DNA from: Palsa-504 sp963790065
GTDB lineage: Bacteria; Actinomycetota; Actinomycetes; Streptosporangiales; Streptosporangiaceae
NCBI GenBank assembly: GCA_963790065.1
Contig: CAWBNK010000011.1
Coordinates: 1-64,000 of the forward strand
DNA length: 64,000 nucleotides
Direction: 5' to 3'
A program made the position numbers and the translations under genes. The notes below the pieces were generated by a model. It was given only the letters and a program-made list of their open reading frames with translations. It had not been told where the DNA came from and did not search any database. Shown here piece after piece: positions 52,448 through 61,735 of the stretch; within the stretch, counting starts at the first letter, position 1; the number at the start of each line of letters is the position of its first letter.

Positions 52448-52915
52448 ATGACCGAGGCTTCGGCATCTGGATCCAACGAGCGAGGTCAGAAGGCTATCCC
52501 GTCGGACAAGTCTGACCGTAAGGTCGGCGGCAGCCCTCGTGCACGGAAGCGCAAGTCAGGATCGTCCGGCGAAAAATTGAGAGAGGCCGTGTATGGAGCC
52601 GGGCGGCGCCGGCGCGTCGTCACGTTCGGCGGCGACCTGGCCGCTGAGCTCAAAGTCACTGTCGGCAAGTCTGGGCGCGTGACATTGCCAGCCTCCGTCC
52701 GTAATGAACTCGACCTCCACGAAGGGGTCGAGTTGAACGTGCAGGTCGAAGACGGGGAGTTGGTGCTTACACCTGTCGTGACGGTGCCGCGCAGCTATCA
52801 GTGGGCCTATTCGTCAGAGCATCTCGATCGCCTAAGTGGGGCTCTCACCGACGCCGAAGACGGCCGGATCCGGCCGCTTGACGAGGGCGAGCTAACGCAA
52901 GTGCTCGGGAGCTAG
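52448..52915 (+). CDS. AbrB/SpoVT-type antitoxin-like protein
   Basis: A 155-residue protein. The first 65 residues are basic and Ser/Gly-rich (KSDRKVGGSPRARKRKSGSS). A swapped-hairpin AbrB domain follows (about 70-120): LKVTVGKSGRVTLPASVRNE, LDLHEGVELNVQVEDGELVL. The C-terminal part, VPRSYQWAYSSEHLDRL, is a plausible toxin-binding tail. A GGAGGAAGGGG purine run precedes the ATG at 52448. The RelE-like gene begins 12 bases downstream, so the two form a toxin-antitoxin-like module. It would autorepress through the AbrB domain. Confidence 0.75.
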   Translation: MTEASASGSNERGQKAIPSDKSDRKVGGSPRARKRKSGSSGEKLREAVYGAGRRRRVVTFGGDLAAELKVTVGKSGRVTLPASVRNELDLHEGVELNVQVEDGELVLTPVVTVPRSYQWAYSSEHLDRLSGALTDAEDGRIRPLDEGELTQVLGS

Positions 52916-52927
52916 GGCCAACGGATC

Positions 52928-53191
52928 ATGTCCTACGCCCATCTCGACCGCACTGATAGTTTCATTGCCGATTGTGAGAAGCTGCGTCCCTTCAGCCAGG
53001 CCGAAGCGTCAGGACTGCTCGCTGTGATGCGCATGCTCGACCGTCAAGAGCCGAATACAATGACCAGCGTGATAGTGCCATCCCTCTCCGATGTCCCGGT
53101 CTACGCGTCTAACATCCCAGGTACGGCGCTCGGTATCACGTACCGCCAGGCGGGCGATCGCGTACAGATACTCGGATGTCAGCGGCGATAA
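52928..53191 (+). CDS. RelE/ParE-like toxin candidate
   Basis: An 87-residue protein with RelE-superfamily character: an N-terminal helical part (RTDSFIADCEKLRPFSQAEA, LLAVMRMLDRQEPN) and a terminal strand pair ALGITYRQAGDRVQILGCQR, matching the IxYRxxxDxVxVLxxxxR end of RelE-like toxins. The match is weak and the catalytic residues cannot be assigned, so it could be another small effector. It follows the AbrB-type antitoxin gene at 12 bases and overlaps the next gene by 16 bases. Confidence 0.6.
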   Translation: MSYAHLDRTDSFIADCEKLRPFSQAEASGLLAVMRMLDRQEPNTMTSVIVPSLSDVPVYASNIPGTALGITYRQAGDRVQILGCQRR

Positions 53192-53850
53192 CCGCGAGCA
53201 CATGGGCGCCAGCAGATTGGATCGCGCTTGCTGGTGTCGTTGCCACCGCACTTGGGGCCCTAGCGACACTCGGTGGGGTGCGTCTCGGGATGCGATTGAC
53301 CGCGCGGGACACTCGGAAGCGCGATGCCGAGACGGCACTTATCGCTGTCGATTTGGCCCGCCGTGCCCTAGACGTTGAAGACCTGAGTACCGAGGACCTT
53401 GCCGATGAGAGCCTCGACAAGAACGACTCCGAGGCCAGATTGCAGCGGATTTATAAGGCCGATGAGGTCAAGCTTGCTCATGGGGCGATCACTGTCCTAA
53501 CCGCCAGGCGGAACGAAAACAGGGTCAGAACCGCCGCACATGAGGTCGATGCTCGGCTCACTAGCGCCCAGCAGCTCGTCGCCGAATGGTACACGCAGCT
53601 GCTTGCCGCACGGAAAGTCACCGGCACTGCGAGAGATACGGCGCTAGATAAGGCGTCCAAGTCACTCACCTCGGCTAGGAACATGCTAGGCGAGCTGTGC
53701 AGCAAGGCTGATGAGCTACGCGAGATACTAAAGCAATCTGACTTAACGGCGAGATCTGGCAGGATTGCGTCGGGTCGCGGGCGGCCTGCCCGGCTCAGAT
53801 GCGTGCGCGCGGCGGATTGGTCCACTTGGCCGTTGTTGCTGGCTGCCTGA
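53176..53850 (+). CDS. Membrane-anchored coiled-coil protein linked to the toxin-antitoxin module
   Basis: A 224-residue protein with one N-terminal transmembrane segment (about residues 14-37, DWIALAGVVATALGALATLG) and a long helical, charged cytoplasmic part (KRDAETALIAVDLARRALDV, HEVDARLTSAQQLVAEWY, LDKASKSLTSARNMLGELCS) suggestive of coiled coil. It starts within the end of the RelE-like gene, so it is translationally coupled to it. I do not recognise the family; a membrane effector or a third module component is possible. Confidence 0.55.
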   Translation: MSAAITASTWAPADWIALAGVVATALGALATLGGVRLGMRLTARDTRKRDAETALIAVDLARRALDVEDLSTEDLADESLDKNDSEARLQRIYKADEVKLAHGAITVLTARRNENRVRTAAHEVDARLTSAQQLVAEWYTQLLAARKVTGTARDTALDKASKSLTSARNMLGELCSKADELREILKQSDLTARSGRIASGRGRPARLRCVRAADWSTWPLLLAA

Positions 53851-53987
53851 GCCAGGTTTGTCCTTGCCGCGGTCGGCACTACAACGACGTAATGTGATGT
53901 TGGCTTGCCTGACTCTGTGGATTCAGCCCTTCGCGATTCAATCTCAGAAACAAGCGCGAGTTGGCGGCCCTGGGCGACGAATGTAGA

Positions 53988-54056
53988 TTTCACGGTCACC
54001 CAGCATTGGTTTTTGTTGCACTTCCACGGTCACCAGGTATTGGCTTTTGTTTGCAC
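53988..54056. repeat. Two imperfect tandem copies of a 34-base sequence
   Basis: The copies at 53988-54021 and 54022-54056 share CACGGTCACC, ATTGG and TTTTGTTGCAC-like blocks in order, with a few substitutions and one-base gaps. The interval 53851-54420 has no supported gene; this repeat and the inverted repeat that follows are its only visible structures. Confidence 0.6.
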
Positions 54057-54155
54057 CTTCCGCAGCAATGGGTAGGGTCAGTACCACCACTTGTTTCTCC
54101 TGCGATTCCAGAGTGACTCCCCTCCTGGGCTTTTCTTACACAGTGGAGCCGGAGC

Positions 54156-54198
54156 GATCCTGACCTCGGCCGCACGGAGTGGGGGTGAGGTCAGGATC
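54156..54198. repeat. Inverted repeat in the gene-free interval
   Basis: GATCCTGACCTC (54156-54167) and GAGGTCAGGATC (54187-54198) are perfect 12-bp inverted repeats around a 19-base G/C-rich loop. It could be a terminator for the upstream operon or the end of an old insertion. Confidence 0.6.
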
Positions 54199-55306
54199 AC
54201 GGAGGCGGAACGGCCCGGACGCATTCACCCAGGCAGGAGGGGAGACCGGGCCGGAATCGCGGCGCACAGCGCCGCACGGGCGGGCACTGCGCTGTGCAGC
54301 CAGTATGCAGCACGTGTCGCGTGAGTGTGAGGGGTCGGCTCCGATCACCGGCTCGCGGTCGGGGGCGGCGCCCGGGAGGTCGTATGCAATCTCTTCTCAG
54401 GCGACCAACGATTAGGCTGGCTAATTGGTAGGCTGGCCGCCATCCTGCCGCTTCTCAAATTGACGTCTGACCTCCGCCAAGATCGAATCGAGACGGCTGG
54501 TCGCAGCATCCAATGCCGCAAGTTCCGGCAATTCATCACCGTGCACCAGGGAATTTCTCAGCCGACGCAGCTGCTCAAAATCGAAAATCATGTCCGGACT
54601 CAGTAGTTCCAGGGTCACTAGTTGACGGCCGTTCGGCAAAACACGACCGCGGCCCGCCACTTCACCAGCCTGACGAACAAGCGCCTCTAGATCTCTCCAG
54701 CTACTCAGAAATCTGCCGATGTGACGGTATAGCTCCTCATTAGAATCACTCTTAAGGGATGTCCCGAAGCGCTGGGCGCGGATAGCATTGTAGATTTCGT
54801 AGCGCCCCGGATCTTCGGCAAGCAAGGCGTCAATTATCTGCTCTGCCAGAGGTCGCAGCTCAACGTTTCCATGCAAGGAATCAATATAAGGCTTTAGCGA
54901 CCCAGGGGTATCAATTCCTAGCTCGTGGATGAGATCAAACAATTGATCAACTCTTCCAAGCCCAGAGTCTCCGATCGGCTCCTCAGTGAGACTTTCTCCA
55001 GCGCTCAGTAGAAGTGTTGCCAGGTCGTAGTGGTTTGCTATCTTCCTGTTAATGGTAGCTACACGGGACTCACCTGCCTTTTGCAGCCTTTCTAGCGCGA
55101 TTTCTCCCGACATCACCAGGCCATTGACCTGATCCAAAAGCGCATATTCCTCCTCGGAAAGCTGACCTGCAAAAGGTTTATAGACAAGATCATGCTCTAC
55201 CTCAGACCAGGCATGCATAAGTACCGAAGCGACCTGAATCTCGATTCGGGCCGCGGCGTATCGCTTGTCCGTTTCACTCAGAGTTTCATTTTTAAGCTGA
55301 ACCCTA

Positions 55307-56255
55307 GAGGCTTATGCGAAACCCCGTTGTCTCTGGCCGTCCGGCTCTTGCCCTGAAATGATTCAAATGATGGCGACACACCGCATTAAATAACAAGCAA
55401 CGACCTCTCCGGCCGATAGAAAGGAGGTTACCACACCAAACCTTTCACGACGGAGAAGCCGTTGCTGTTCGATCGTATGTCAGGGCTGGAAGAAAAGCAA
55501 CTTGACGAACTAGAAGAGCATGTCGCTGAACTCCTTGAAGAGTCGTGGGACAAAGGTACAGGACGCCCGCGGGAGATTACCTTCCGGGAAGCGCTCGTCA
55601 TCACCTGCGGCTACATGAGGCAGAATATCATCGAGGATGTCTGGGCTGATATATTCGACGTAGATCAGTCAACGATTTCACGGATCATCACATTCCTCAC
55701 CCCGCTGGTCGAGCAGGCGGTCGCGGAATTCAGGCCAGCTCCAGAGGAAGCAGCCGAAGCCACCAGGGGTGCGGTCGCGCTGGTAGACGGCACGCTGTGG
55801 CCGTGCTGGTCCTGGGATGGCGAACGCGAGCTGTGGTCCGGAAAATATAAGACCACGGGGCACGGATCTCTGATTGTCACGAATCTTCAAGGCCGCATAA
55901 CATTCGTTTCCGAGCCCGTTACCGGCAATAAGCACGACATGGCGAAACTTAAGGGATCAGCTGTCGAGGAGATCTTGAAGAAGGCGGGCGGAGTGTTCGG
56001 CGACAAGGGCTTCATCGGGACTGACTACATCACCACCCCTATCCGCAAGCCGGAATGCCGTGAGCTACTGCAATGGGAGCACAAGTGGAACAATCAGGTG
56101 AGTTCCTTCCGCGCGCCGGTCGAGCGCGCCGTCGCCACCTTGAAGACATGGCGGATTCTCTTCACCGACTACCGTCGGCCGCTGAAGACCTTTATGTCAT
56201 CGTTCCGCGCCGCAATCGGGCTTTACTTCTTCAAGGAGAGTTTTGCATGACCCTC
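55307..56255. mobile_element. IS5-type insertion sequence
   Basis: A 949-base element with imperfect terminal repeats, GAGGCTTATGCGAAAC at the left and GAGGGTCATGCAAAAC on the complementary strand at the right (13 of 16 match). CTA is duplicated on both sides (55304-55306 and 56256-56258). It carries one transposase gene. It sits inside the RelA/SpoT-like gene, whose frame is restored when the element is removed. Confidence 0.85.
55462..56250 (+). CDS. IS5-type transposase (DDE_Tnp_4-like)
   Basis: A 262-residue transposase with an N-terminal helix-turn-helix (REITFREALVITCGYMRQN, IFDVDQSTISRIITFLTPLV) and a DDE nuclease domain: aspartate in GAVALVDGTLWPCWSW, GKYKTTGHGSLIVTNLQGRI, the second aspartate in VFGDKGFIGTDYI, and the glutamate in RAPVERAVATLKTWRILFTD. 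It ends inside the right terminal repeat. TTG 55462 is the start as given; the copy looks intact. Confidence 0.88.
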   Translation: MLFDRMSGLEEKQLDELEEHVAELLEESWDKGTGRPREITFREALVITCGYMRQNIIEDVWADIFDVDQSTISRIITFLTPLVEQAVAEFRPAPEEAAEATRGAVALVDGTLWPCWSWDGERELWSGKYKTTGHGSLIVTNLQGRITFVSEPVTGNKHDMAKLKGSAVEEILKKAGGVFGDKGFIGTDYITTPIRKPECRELLQWEHKWNNQVSSFRAPVERAVATLKTWRILFTDYRRPLKTFMSSFRAAIGLYFFKESFA

Positions 56256-56789
56256 CTATAGTGCGTAGCCGAATACCCCGAAAACTTCGGCTCGCCCGGC
56301 CGGACCTTTTCTTTGTCCGGGAACTCTTTCCTCTCGATAACATCGAATAGCCTTGTAATCGCACGATCAGCTTGCCCAATTTCGCCGGGGAAATACAACG
56401 CGACGCGAACGCCCGCCATATCTACGATGTCATCGTAAATCTCGTCAATCGATTTGTATTCGCCGCGCGCAGCACTTCTCTTGCGGCACTTATTCTCAAG
56501 ACTTGCGATCGCCTTCGCGCGGGCCTAACAATCGATCGCACTCCAGCGGCCTGCAAGTCCGCCTGAAGCGTCTGCTGGACGATAGACGCAGCCTGGCTAT
56601 AAAAGTCATACTCCTTAGTATACCGGGTTAAAACTGGTCTATCAGATCCATCGAATGTCCTTCTTCAAACAAAACCCATAGAAGCTTCTCAAGAGAGGGA
56701 AGATCGGCGACCAGCAAAACATACCACTTTCTGGTACATGCCGAATCTATGTGATTAAGAAATGACCTGACAGGTCTACGCCTCAGACG

Positions 56790-59700
56790 TTACTCGCCCG
56801 CCGATGCCAGCTTCACTCGGATCATCCTATATCCCGCCGGGGTTTGCGAGGTTGTCCCGAGATTCCAGAGTGTCGGGTGGTCGCGGCCGAGTATCCGGTC
56901 GCGGTCGGCCAGGGTCTGTTCGAGCATCGGGATCGCCTCTGCGGACCGGCCTACCAGTTGGTAGACCGCGGCGACGTTATTCCGCGAGGCGAGGGTATCA
57001 GGGTGGTCGGGGCCTAGGACGCGTTGGCGGTCGGCCAAGGTCTGTTCGAGCAGCGGGATCGCCTCGGTGTCCTGGCCCGCCTGGTGATAGGCGGTGGCGA
57101 GGTTGTTCGCGAGCCCAAGGTGCTGGGCTGGTCCGGGGAGCACCCGCTCCAGGTCCGCCAGGGTCGGCCGGTGCAGCGGGATCGCCTCGGCGGCCCGGCC
57201 CGTCTTCTCGTAACTGGTGGCGAGGTTGTTCCGCGAGCTCAAGGTGCTGGGGTGGTCCGGGCTAGCACCCGCTCCAGGTCCGCCAGGGTCTGCTGGTGCA
57301 GCTGGATCGCCTCGGTGTACCGGCCTGCCTCGTGGTACGTGGTGGCGAGGTTGTTCCGCGAGCTCAAGGTGCTGGGGTGGTCGGGGCTGACACCCGCTCG
57401 CGATCGGCCAGGGTCGCTTCAGCGGGATCGCGTCCGGCGCGGCCCGCCTGGCAGTAAGCTGCAGCCAGGTTGTTCCGCGAGGTCAAGGTCAGCTGGTGGT
57501 CAGGGCCCAGTACCCGCTCGCGCTCAGCTAGCGTCTGCTTGAGCGGCAGGATGGCCTCCTCGACCATGCCTGCCCCTTGGTAGGCAAGAGCGAGGTTGTT
57601 CCGCGAGGTCAAGGTGCTGGGGTGGTCCGGGCCGAGCACCCGCTCCAGCTCGGCTAGGGTCTGCTGGTGCAGCGGGATCGCCTCGGCGGCCCGGCCCGCC
57701 TCCTGGTAAGCGAGGACGAGGTTGTTCCGTAGCGTCAAGGTGAGGGGATGACTGTGGCCTGCCGCCTGCTCGCAGGCGGCCAGGGTCTGCTCATACAGCG
57801 CGATCGCATCGGTGCTCCGGCCTGCGGCCCAGTAGGCGGTGGCCAGGTTGCTTCGTGCCATCAAGGCGCCTGGCCGGCCGGACCCACACCCGCTCGAAGT
57901 CCGCGATCAGCGGCTCACCGACCACGATGGCCTGCCAGTGGCTGTCACCTAGCTCATTTAGGACGTGCAGCGCGTGCAGCCGGAGGCCGAGCAGCGCCCT
58001 GGCCAGGCCACCATCGCCATTGCACGCGAAGCCGACCGTATTGTCCTGCAGCGCCATCACCTGCTCGCGAGATCCCCCATGGCTGGGTGGTCCTGTGATC
58101 GGTTAAGCACCCCCGCGCGGGCATCAAGCACCAAGGCGGCGGCCTGGGACACAGCCGCAAGCCGCCCCTGTCCCGCCAGCGCATCCCGAACCACCCGCAT
58201 CACCAGACGGTGCGCGATGACGGCCTGGCCGTCCACGCTGAAGGAAAGTAAGGACCGCTCGGCCAGCCGCGCAAGCACCCCATCTACCGAACTCCAGGTA
58301 TCCCGGCCCCGCCGCCGCCCAAGGCACCAGCCTGCCCGGCGATATACAACACGTCCCGGCGGACGCCTGTGGCGACAGCACGCTGATGACCTCCAGGACG
58401 GCGATACACACATCCCCCGATGATCGGACCGGCCGCCTCCAGAGACAGCACGATCGCCTCGGCTGTTCCACGCGGGTACGACTGGCCCGGTTCTCTGGTC
58501 AGGTACATCTGCACCGGCAGGGCCCGGAGCCGGACCAGGTACGTCGCGTAGGACAGGCGCTGCCCGGTGATCACCGCTGCGGCCTGGGCCAGCGCCAGCG
58601 GCAGGTACCCCAGCTCGGCGGCCACCGCCCCGGCTCCCGCGGTATCGGCCAGGCGGGTCCGCTCAGCCAGGAACGCCAGCGCCTCGGCGGCAGTGAACAC
58701 CTCCACCCCGACGCTGGTGCCCAGGTTCGCCACTGACTGCCGGTTACTGGTGATCAGCACCCGGGCCGCTCCCGTGGCCGGGACATACGGCCGCAAGATA
58801 TCCGCATCGGTCGCGTTGTCGAACACGATCAGGCACCGGTTCCCGTCGGCCTCCAGCCAGTGCCGTACTACCCGGCCCGCATCGCCACCCCGATCGGCGC
58901 GGTCTCCGGCCAGCCCGACGGCCTCGGCGACCGTGGCCAGGCCCGCCTGCAAGCTGGCGGCGTCCTCGGCGTTGACCCAGGCCACCAGTCGCCAGCCCTG
59001 CGCCAGCTTGGCCCGCGCGTACGCCGCCGCCAGCTGCGTCTTGCCTACACCCCGCATTCCCGTCACAGCCCGTACTACCAGCACCCGACGCCCGGCCCGG
59101 TCCAGTTTGGACAGCATGCTGCGTCTGCGCCGGAATCCGGGCGGCTCCTGCGGGACGTCGCCCACCACGACGGGCTCATCCTCGAGTCCCCCCCGCCCGG
59201 TCGCCTGGCCTGCGCGTCAGGGACCGCCCGGGGCCGCACGTGAAGGTGTTGTTGATGATCGTCGGGTTACCGGCCGCAATGTACGCATCCCGCCCGGCGC
59301 GCGGCTGCTGCCGCGCGCACGCGTCTTGATCAGCCTGGTCACCGGACACGGCCAGCCGCCGGCCTCACTCGCCCGCAGGCCGGTAGTTGACCACGGTCTG
59401 GTCTCGGCCTGCGGTGTAAGCGTCCCGGCCAGCATGCACCTGCTGGGCCACGCCGATCGTACCGGCTAGCATCGACCTCAACCTCGGCCACCAGCACCGC
59501 GTCAGCCGCCAGCGCCTTGCGGATCTCTAGCTGGCATGCTGCCAGGCGCGTCACCATCCTGCGGATCGGCTGCCAGGTCAGCCAGCGGCCCCAGCAGCGG
59601 CTCGCCCTTGTCCCGATGCCCGAAGACCTTTTGCAGCAGGCGGCAGCCCAGACTGACCGTCGCATCCGCCGCGTCATCACGCACCTTGGCCAGGACCGCC

Positions 59701-59792
59701 CCGCCGTAGGCACCCACCGCAGCCGAGATGTACGGAGTCATGTGGGCCGCCACCGCCGCCACGTCGCCGCTCATCAAATCCCTCTCGGCCAA
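56790..59792 (-). pseudogene. NB-ARC/TPR (STAND) protein gene with many frame changes
   Basis: On the minus strand, pieces of one large protein lie in order but in different frames. First is an N-terminal domain (59792: YISAAVGAYGGAVLAKVRDD, ATVSLGCRLLQKVFG), then the Gly/Arg/Asp-Ala repeat region (AGRDAYTAGRDQTVVNYRP). An NB-ARC ATPase follows (58284-59168: Walker A in VTGMRGVGKTQLAAAYARA, Walker B in CLIVFDNATD, VLITSNRQS, LGYLPLALAQAA), then a winged-helix part (LARLAERSLLSFSVDG), and at least seven 42-residue tetratricopeptide repeats (57860-56830: EAIPLHQQTLAELERVLGPD, SRNNLALAYQ). At least six frame changes separate the parts. Intact relatives are signal-transducing or defence ATPases that recognise a ligand through the TPRs. 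Confidence 0.75.
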
Positions 59793-60161
59793 CGACCCAT
59801 ACGTGACTTACTATCACCTTCTCGCTCCCTGTGGCGCCTGGCCTTAGTCTCCGACGGGCCGCGAGCCTGATCGAGGCGGCGAGCGGTGGGGCGTGACCTT
59901 TAACGAGGGCCCGGCTGCGGGCGGATGACGGAGCTGACCTAGCGTGACGTGTCGGCGCCAGTCTCTGGAGTTCGTATCCCGTTGCTACCTCGAGAGCCGC
60001 GCGGCGGGGCGCCAGGCTGCATGTGCTGCATCAGAGGGTGAACGTAGCTTCGATCCTGAGTCGGCGAACCGGGCTGAGGGAGACAGTGGATTTGTTCGAA
60101 GCCTTGATGATCGACGCGACAGCTCTGTCGGTCGGCCGCAGTCGTGATTGTGCCGTCGTGT
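59793..60161. other. Gene-free interval between two accessory genes
   Basis: About 370 bases with no supported gene, separating the STAND gene start from the 3' end of the ImmA/IrrE operon. The promoter of the STAND gene should be in the first part. Confidence 0.4.
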
Positions 60162-60732
60162 TCATTCATCCGGGCTGATCCAGGAACTGGCCTGGAACGG
60201 GGGCTGGATGCCTGTCCGCTGGGCGGCCCAGCCAAAAGCGGTACCGGCGCGCTCGATGATCGTGGCCGCGTAGTGGCTGCCGAGGATGTGGGAGAGCTTC
60301 AGCATCGTCGGTGATTTCGTGTCGTCCTTGGGCCTTGAGCGCGACCGTCAGGGCTGCGCGGGCCCGGTGATCTCCGCGTAGAAAATAGTTACGCCAGGCG
60401 TTGAGCTCTTCGAAGAACCGGCTGTACTCGGACGGCAGGCTGCAGGTATCGCGGCCGAGATGGATGGCGACGGCCCGCAGGCCGCCCCAGCGGCCGATCC
60501 ATGAGGTGCTCCTGGGCTGGACGTCGGCCTGCAGGTAGATCCAGTTGACGTAGCTCTCGGCCGCGGCCTGTGCCAGGATCACGGTCTCGATGACGGAGTC
60601 CCGCTCCCGCTGCCGGGGCTCGGCACCGCTGAGGCCACTACGGATCTCCGTTGCGGCCCGGTCAGCATGCCGGGCGGAATCACTGGCACACGCCTGGGCG
60701 CGGCGGAACATGACCTGGCTGCCGTTGTACAC
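60162..60732 (-). pseudogene. Hypothetical protein downstream of the ImmA/IrrE gene, one frame change
   Basis: The frame from ATG 60732 gives a helical protein (SDSARHADRAATEIRSGL, VIETVILAQAAAESYVNWIY, YSRFFEELNAWRNYFLRGDH). Near 60300 sense moves to another frame: LKLSHILGSHYAATIIERAG, TAFGWAAQRTGIQPPFQASS and a stop at 60162. The joined product would be about 190 residues. No domain is recognised. Its start lies inside the end of the ImmA/IrrE gene, so the two are probably co-expressed as part of the regulatory or effector set opposite the ubiquitin-like operon. Confidence 0.5.
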
Positions 60733-61735
60733 GACGCGTCATCCACCATCCCTTCCGTATTGTGCGCGGTGCGGCGGGCTGCCGGACGGCGGAAACCCGT
60801 CGCGTTGCTGGTTCCGGCGCGTGGCCAGGCTGTCCGGGTCTGTAGCTCGCGGCGACGCGGACCCGGCGGCCAAACCTGGCGGCCTTCTTCTCCGCGACCA
60901 TGACGAACACGTTGTGCTGGTTGTAGAAGGCCTCGGCCACGAAGTCCCGGTGGTCACCGCGCAGGTCGCATATCGCGAGGTTCTTGGCCGCCACCGCGGC
61001 GGTCTTCATCGCCTCACCTGCGATGTCCCCGAGCGGCTGGCCGGTGCCGCCCGCGATGGCCAGGCGGCCGTTCATGAGGTCAGCCAGGTTGCCGAACTTG
61101 GCGGCGAACGAGGCCGACTCGATGCTGGTCCAGATCGGGACGCTGCCGTCGCGGTTCGGGTACCGGCCCGCCACCAGCAGCGCGACCGCGTCCGGGTGGT
61201 GCAGGACGTAGTAGCGCATGGTGGCGCGCCTGGACGCGCCGTAATCGGGCGCGAGGGCGATCGGTGTGCCGATCGAGACGTGGTAGTCCAGCGCGTGCTT
61301 CAGGAAGCGCTGGCCCTGGAAGAGCAGGTGACCGCCGGCCAGGTAGGCCTCGGTCTCCAGCTGGTCATGGGTGTTGCCGAGTAGCCGCTCCTCGTCGTCG
61401 AGCTGGAAGGCTGCCTGGTGCCACGGGATGATCTGGTGACCGATCTCATGCGCCTGGGTCAGCCGCGCCCGCGGCTCGCACTGGTTCAGGTCCACGAACG
61501 CGACCCGTTCACGATGGAGCAAGGCGCCCAGGATGCGTCGCATCGCGCGGGGTTTCCGCGCCGCGATGTCGGTCGGCAGCTGGGAGATGTCGATGATCTC
61601 GGTGATCTCGGCGGCCGTGGCCACCGCGTCCAGCGGGGTCGGGATGACCCCGGCGACCCCGGCCTTGAGCAGCGCTGACTCGGCGGCCGCCAGGATTCGA
61701 CGGCGGGCCAGGTCAGCCGCGATGTTGCTGGTCAA
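60680..61735 (-). CDS. ImmA/IrrE-type metallopeptidase
   Basis: A 351-residue protein whose N-terminal half is an ImmA/IrrE domain: the zinc motif HEIGH (His96, Glu97, His100) in LTQAHEIGHQIIPWHQ, with a third ligand Glu129 in DQLETEAYLAGGHLLF. Before it, RRILGALLHRERVAFVDLNQ is the usual preceding strand. The rest contains further alpha/beta elements of unknown role (DFVAEAFYNQHNVFVMV). In mobile elements such peptidases cleave a cognate XRE repressor on a stress signal. Here the XRE gene lies directly upstream and overlaps it by 23 bases. The Arg/Pro-rich last 40 residues may come from a frame change. Confidence 0.82.
   Translation of the reverse strand: MTSNIAADLARRRILAAAESALLKAGVAGVIPTPLDAVATAAEITEIIDISQLPTDIAARKPRAMRRILGALLHRERVAFVDLNQCEPRARLTQAHEIGHQIIPWHQAAFQLDDEERLLGNTHDQLETEAYLAGGHLLFQGQRFLKHALDYHVSIGTPIALAPDYGASRRATMRYYVLHHPDAVALLVAGRYPNRDGSVPIWTSIESASFAAKFGNLADLMNGRLAIAGGTGQPLGDIAGEAMKTAAVAAKNLAICDLRGDHRDFVAEAFYNQHNVFVMVAEKKAARFGRRVRVAASYRPGQPGHAPEPATRRVSAVRQPAAPRTIRKGWWMTRRVQRQPGHVPPRPGVCQ

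Larger units (their letters stand above)
54421..56651 (-). pseudogene. RelA/SpoT-like (p)ppGpp synthetase with HEPN-like tail, split by an IS5-type element
   Basis: The minus strand from an ATG at 56651 reads, across two apparent single-base losses, TRYTKEYDFYSQAASIVQQ, KAIASLENKCRKR, then YKSIDEIYDDIVDMAGVRVA and EPKFSGYSATHYR. There the IS intervenes (55307-56255). Removing it with one copy of the CTA duplication restores the codon frame THYR-VQLKNETL and continues YAAARIEIQVASVLMHAWSE followed by VEHDLVYK, a textbook RelA/SpoT synthetase end. The C-terminal half is helical and includes LRRLRNSLVHGDE, a R-x4-H HEPN-type motif. Alarmone synthetases of this type make (p)ppGpp or related nucleotides and can act as toxins in defence. 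The stand-alone ORF 54421-55218 is the 3' fragment. Confidence 0.8.

Noticed and set aside
54421..55218. A complete stand-alone 265-residue gene
   Set aside because: The sequence before its ATG continues the RelA/SpoT domain (AARIEIQVASVL) until the IS boundary, and the other half lies beyond the IS, so it is the 3' fragment of a split gene.
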